From assembly GCF_000382405.1 (NCBI RefSeq), contig NZ_KB908271.1:31346-95345 (forward strand): a stretch of DNA of 64,000 nt, in the 5' to 3' direction. The translations under genes were made by a program, and so were the position numbers. Below, piece after piece: positions 58,053 through 64,000 of the stretch. The stretch comes from Mycobacterium sp. 141. Lineage in GTDB: Bacteria; Actinomycetota; Actinomycetes; Mycobacteriales; Mycobacteriaceae. Position 1 is the first letter of the stretch, and each line of letters starts with the position of its first letter. Under the pieces are notes generated by a model. That model had not been told where the DNA came from. It searched no databases and worked only from the letters and a program-made list of their open reading frames with translations.

Positions 58053-58867
58053 TGCTGCTCGCCATCGACGTCCGTAACACCCACACCGTCGTCGGGTTGA
58101 TCTCCGGTTCGGGAGATCACGCGAAGGTGGTGCAGCAGTGGCGGATTCGCACTGAGTCCGAGGTGACCGCGGACGAGCTCGCGTTGACCATCGAGGGCCT
58201 CATCGGGGAGGACTCCGACCAGTTGAGCGGTGCCACCGGCCTGTCGACAGTGCCGTCGGTGCTGCACGAGGTGCGGTTGATGCTCGAGCAGTACTGGCCG
58301 ACCATTCCGCACGTGTTGATCGAACCGGGTGTGCGCACGGGTATCCCGCTGCTGGTGGACAACCCCAAAGAGGTCGGTGCTGACCGTATTGTGAATTGCC
58401 TTGCGGCATACCACAAATACGGTACGGCTGCGATCGTGGTCGATTTCGGCTCGTCCATCTGCGTCGATGTCGTATCTGCCAAGGGCGAATTCCTCGGCGG
58501 TGCGATCGCCCCCGGCGTGCACGTCTCCTCGGATGCCGCCGCGGCGCGGTCGGCGGCGCTGCGCCGGGTCGAGTTGACCCGGCCCCGCTCGGTGATCGGC
58601 AAGAACACCGTCGAATGCATGCAGGCCGGCGCTGTCTTCGGATTCGCGGGTCTGGTCGACGGTCTGGTCAGCCGCATCCGTGAGGACGTCGACGGATTCT
58701 CCGGCAGCAATGTCTCCGTCGTCGCCACCGGCCACACGGCGCCCCTGGTGCTGCCGGATCTGCGTACCGTCGAGCACTACGACCGTCATCTGACCCTGGA
58801 CGGCCTGCGGCTGGTCTTCGAGCGCAACCGGGACCCGCAGCGCGGACGGCTCAAGCCTGCGCGCTGA
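58052..58867 (+). CDS. coaX: Type III pantothenate kinase
   Basis: 271 residues; ATG 58052 shares a base with the panD stop. ASKHA-fold kinase: phosphate-1 motif IDVRNTHTVVGL, GADRIVNCLAAYHKYG, VVDFGSSICVDVV and GGAIAPGVHVSSDAAAARSAALRRVEL. First step of CoA synthesis from pantothenate. It closes the coenzyme block, 15 bp before lysS. Confidence 0.96.
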   Translation: MLLAIDVRNTHTVVGLISGSGDHAKVVQQWRIRTESEVTADELALTIEGLIGEDSDQLSGATGLSTVPSVLHEVRLMLEQYWPTIPHVLIEPGVRTGIPLLVDNPKEVGADRIVNCLAAYHKYGTAAIVVDFGSSICVDVVSAKGEFLGGAIAPGVHVSSDAAAARSAALRRVELTRPRSVIGKNTVECMQAGAVFGFAGLVDGLVSRIREDVDGFSGSNVSVVATGHTAPLVLPDLRTVEHYDRHLTLDGLRLVFERNRDPQRGRLKPAR

Positions 58868-58882
58868 CTAAGCTGGCATTTC

Positions 58883-60406
58883 GTGACCCAAGCCGATAGC
58901 CACGTGACTTCCGAGTACGAAGCCGACATCCCCGAGCAATTCCGGATCCGTCAGGCCAAGCGGGAACGGTTGCTGGCTGAGGGCCGTGAGCCGTATCCGG
59001 TGGCCGTGGCGCGCACCCATACGCTGGCCGAGCTGCGCAGTGCGTACCCCGACCTGGAAGCCGACACCAAGACCGGTCAGGTTGTCGGAGTCGCCGGCCG
59101 GGTGGTTTTTGCCCGCAACTCCGGCAAGCTGTGCTTCGCGACGTTGCAGGAAGGCGACGGCACGCAACTGCAGGCCATGGTCAGCCTCGCGCAGGTGGGT
59201 CAGGAGTCGCTGGACGCGTGGAAGGCCGACGTCGACCTCGGTGACATCGTGTTCGTGCACGGCGAGGTGATCAGCTCGAAACGCGGCGAATTGTCGGTGC
59301 TTGCCGATTCCTGGCAGATGGCTGCCAAGTCGCTGCGTCCACTTCCTGTCGCTCATAAAGAAATGAGCGAAGAAATGCGCGTGCGTCAGCGCTATGTCGA
59401 TCTGATTGTGCGCCCTGAGGCACGCACCATCGCGCGGCAACGGGTTGCCGTCGTTCGCGCGGTGCGCAACGCGCTGGAACGGCGCGGATTCCTCGAAGTC
59501 GAAACGCCGATGCTGCAGACCCAGGCGGGTGGCGCGGCCGCACGTCCGTTCATTACGCACTCCAATGCGCTCGACGTCGATCTCTTCCTGCGCATCGCAC
59601 CTGAACTGTTCCTGAAACGCTGCGCGGTCGGCGGTTTTGAGAAGGTTTTCGAGTTAAATCGGAACTTTCGTAACGAAGGTGTAGATTCCACGCACTCGCC
59701 GGAATTTGCGATGCTGGAGACATATCAGGCATACGGCGACTACAACGACTCGGCGACGGTCACCCGGGAAGTTATTCAGGAGGTCGCCGACGAAGCGCTC
59801 GGCACCAGAGAAGTGCCAATGCCAGATGGCACGGTCTACGATCTCGACGGCCAATGGGAGTCGGTCGAAATGTATCCATCGCTCTCCGAAGCGCTGGGTG
59901 AGGAGATCACGCCGCAGACGTCCGTGGAGCGGTTGTGGCAGATCGCCGACCAACTCGGGGCCGAGATTCCCCGTGACCGTGGTTATGGTCACGGGAAATT
60001 GGTGGAAGAACTTTGGGAACACACTGTGGGCGACAAGTTGTGGGCGCCCACCTTCGTCAGGGACTTCCCCGTTGAGACGACACCGTTGGTGCGCGCGCAC
60101 CGAAGTATTGTCGGTGTCACAGAAAAATGGGATCTATACGTCCGCAAGTTCGAACTGGCGACGGGATACTCCGAGCTGATCGATCCGGTAATCCAACGTG
60201 AACGTTTCGCGGCCCAAGCGCGCGCGGCAGCTGCCGGAGATGACGAGGCAATGGTTCTCGACGAAGATTTCCTTGCGGCATTGGAGTACGCGATGCCACC
60301 GACGACTGGCACGGGAATGGGTATCGACCGGTTGTTGATGGCATTGACAGGGCTTTCAATTCGGGAGACGGTTTTGTTCCCGATTGTTCGGCGTCTCGGC
60401 AACTGA
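58883..60406 (+). CDS. lysS: Lysyl-tRNA synthetase (class II)
   Basis: 507 residues from GTG 58883. OB-fold anticodon domain (about 60-170), class II motif 1 GFLEVETPMLQ, motif 2 FELNRNFRNEGVDSTHSPEFAMLE and motif 3 GMGIDRLLMALTG. From about 59340 to the end the codon use changes: GAA, AAA, TTA and GTA appear where the upstream half uses GC-ending codons. The reading frame is intact and all motifs are present. LysX, the fused paralogue, is not here. Confidence 0.97.
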   Translation: MTQADSHVTSEYEADIPEQFRIRQAKRERLLAEGREPYPVAVARTHTLAELRSAYPDLEADTKTGQVVGVAGRVVFARNSGKLCFATLQEGDGTQLQAMVSLAQVGQESLDAWKADVDLGDIVFVHGEVISSKRGELSVLADSWQMAAKSLRPLPVAHKEMSEEMRVRQRYVDLIVRPEARTIARQRVAVVRAVRNALERRGFLEVETPMLQTQAGGAAARPFITHSNALDVDLFLRIAPELFLKRCAVGGFEKVFELNRNFRNEGVDSTHSPEFAMLETYQAYGDYNDSATVTREVIQEVADEALGTREVPMPDGTVYDLDGQWESVEMYPSLSEALGEEITPQTSVERLWQIADQLGAEIPRDRGYGHGKLVEELWEHTVGDKLWAPTFVRDFPVETTPLVRAHRSIVGVTEKWDLYVRKFELATGYSELIDPVIQRERFAAQARAAAAGDDEAMVLDEDFLAALEYAMPPTTGTGMGIDRLLMALTGLSIRETVLFPIVRRLGN

Positions 60407-60522
60407 GTGAGTTGGAACCCGATCTGTTGTAATTACGCGCGTCGGTGTGGCACATTGGTCAGCGAGGCGAGATACTGACAGGTACTCACCAATGCGTAGG
60501 CAGAAGGGTTCGGTGCGGGGTA

Positions 60523-60867
60523 ATGGCGAAGAAAGTGACCGTCACGTTGGTCGATGATTTCGATGGTTCGGCCACCGCCGATGAGACGGTCGAATTCGGT
60601 CTCGACGGCGTCACCTATGAGATCGATCTTTCCTCGAAGAATGCGACGAAGTTGCGTAACGATCTCAAACAATGGGTTGAGGCCGGGCGTCGTGTGGGTG
60701 GTCGCAGGCGCGGGCGCGCTGTCAGCCCGTCGGGTCGGGGGCGCGGGGCGATCGACCGCGAACAGAGCGCGGCCATCCGGGAATGGGCCCGCCGTAACGG
60801 ACACAATGTGTCTACCCGGGGCCGGATTCCCGCCGACGTCATCGACGCATTCCATGCGGCAACGTAA
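60523..60867 (+). CDS. lsr2: Nucleoid-associated protein Lsr2
   Basis: 114 residues from ATG 60523. N-terminal dimerisation domain (1-60: MAKKVTVTLVDDFDGSATADETVEFGLDGVTYEIDLS) and C-terminal DNA-binding domain with the AT-hook-like RGR in STRGRIPADVIDAFHAA, linked by an Arg/Gly-rich stretch. It binds AT-rich DNA, bridges it and silences acquired genes (H-NS-like). A strong terminator follows. Confidence 0.97.
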   Translation: MAKKVTVTLVDDFDGSATADETVEFGLDGVTYEIDLSSKNATKLRNDLKQWVEAGRRVGGRRRGRAVSPSGRGRGAIDREQSAAIREWARRNGHNVSTRGRIPADVIDAFHAAT

Positions 60868-60883
60868 TAGAGAATTGTCCACA

Positions 60884-60916
60884 CACGGATCGGCGGTTAC
60901 CGCCGATCCGTGTTTT
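60884..60916 (+). terminator. Intrinsic terminator of lsr2
   Basis: 14-bp perfect stem (60884-60897 with 60899-60912) around one central base, so effectively a tight hairpin, followed by TTTT. Confidence 0.9.
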
Positions 60917-61120
60917 CGCTAGCGGCGAACGGTTCACGTACCACTTGCGGAAACGTTTCCCGCACCGGCAACGTTGCTCATCTGCAGCATCGAGTGCCCG
61001 GGGTAAACGCACTGCCAAGCTCCGCACCCGAAGCTGCCGCCCATTAGAGTGGACGGTAGGTGCTACGCGCGGAGTGCAGCGCGTCAGTGCCGCTATGCAA
61101 CGGAGAGCAGGTAACCACCG

Positions 61121-63649
<2,529 letters not shown>

Positions 63650-63657
63650 TCGCCACG

Positions 63658-63689
63658 AAAATGCCCCCGCCCATCGGCGGGGGCATTTT
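63658..63689 (+). terminator. Intrinsic terminator of clpC1
   Basis: 14-bp stem (63658-63671 with 63676-63689), 4-nt loop CATC, GC-rich core flanked by AAAA/TTTT, which makes it bidirectional. Confidence 0.92.
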
Positions 63690-63723
63690 CTATGGCCATC
63701 GGACCTGAGTTTGGACATTTCGC

Positions 63724-64000
63724 TTAGTACCCAGGTTTGAAGCCGAGGTCGGTGAGGATCTTGCGTTCGGTGTCGGGAATCTCGGGTGGGAAGGTCTGTG
63801 TGGCGCCGTTGATGGTGATGGTCGCCGAGCGCAGCGGCCGCAGTAGCTTGATGACTTTGGCGACCGACAGTCCGGTGCGGGTTTGGATGGCGTGAGAGAC
63901 GGCCAGCGCGGCGAACACGATGGTCAGGTGGGCCTCGATGGCATCGCGCATGCGGTTGAACATGGGCCGGGCAGTGAGGTCGGTCTTGGACATCCGAAAC
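63724..64000 (-). mobile_element. Transposase gene, C-terminal end (IS1634-type), cut by window edge
   Basis: Reading from the edge: FRMSKTDLTARPMFNRMRDAIEAHLTIVFAALAVS, the conserved C-terminal DDE region of IS1634-type transposases (the Y/F-R-x-R-D-x-I-E-x-H-L motif), then a tail ending LTDLGFKPGY with stop at 63724. An ATG at 63993 is internal, as the frame runs past the window. The IS end probably lies between the clpC1 terminator (63689) and 63723; the other end and inverted repeats cannot be seen. Confidence 0.8.

Noticed and set aside
60407..60522. Extended N-terminus for Lsr2 from 60445
   Set aside because: MAKKVTVTLVDD at 60523 is the standard start, and the upstream part is the promoter/leader.

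Overview
The window is high-GC actinobacterial DNA with ATG/GTG/TTG starts and many 4-bp start/stop overlaps. Its gene order is that of the Mycobacterium tuberculosis block from about Rv3667 (acs) to Rv3596c (clpC1), read in inverted orientation. Added genes and the absence of the PE/PPE, PE_PGRS and esp genes found there in M. tuberculosis point to a non-tuberculous, probably rapid-growing species (Mycolicibacterium type). Homology statements rest on remembered family sequences, not on a search.

Layout. 1-4.3 kb: truncated acs, a Fic-like protein with a destroyed active site, a HAD phosphatase, and two intergenic small RNAs (Ms1/MTS2823-like and 6C). 4.3-8.8 kb: ssd and a Tad/Flp pilus cluster. 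8.8-12.6 kb: a ferric-iron ABC transporter with an IdeR-like box inside it. 12.6-23.6 kb: sensor-domain protein, helicase, cspA, topA, membrane adenylate cyclase, DNA polymerase III delta-prime, tRNA-Thr(CGT). 23.7-28.8 kb: GT-C-like membrane protein, galE1, and an amidohydrolase/TetR pair with a palindromic operator. 28.8-36.5 kb: a tightly packed five-gene operon: membrane NRPS of the poly-lysine-synthetase type, M1 peptidase, flippase, polyprenyl-phosphate sugar synthase, small membrane partner. 36.5-41.8 kb: TerC protein behind a yybP-ykoY (Mn2+) riboswitch, then a phosphorelay/partner-switching signalling module. 42-48.9 kb: DUF309, ppa, dacB, a DUF2342 protease, tilS, hpt, lpqG, ephA. 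49-58.9 kb: ftsH and a nearly continuous coenzyme block (folE-folP-folB-folK, DUF3180, DUF6779-like, DUF2520, panC-panD-coaX). 58.9-63.7 kb: lysS, lsr2, clpC1. From 63.7 kb: the 3' end of a transposase gene.

Most interesting: (1) the NRPS-peptidase-flippase-sugar operon, whose adenylation pocket reads like a lysine code; (2) a family of short tandem repeats built on an ACGYGAGGAGC core, found in or beside at least four genes and lengthening the proteins in frame; (3) the Fic pseudoenzyme; (4) two consecutive pilus genes without a usable start codon at their conserved N-termini; (5) a riboswitch whose P1 strand is also complementary to the Shine-Dalgarno of terC.
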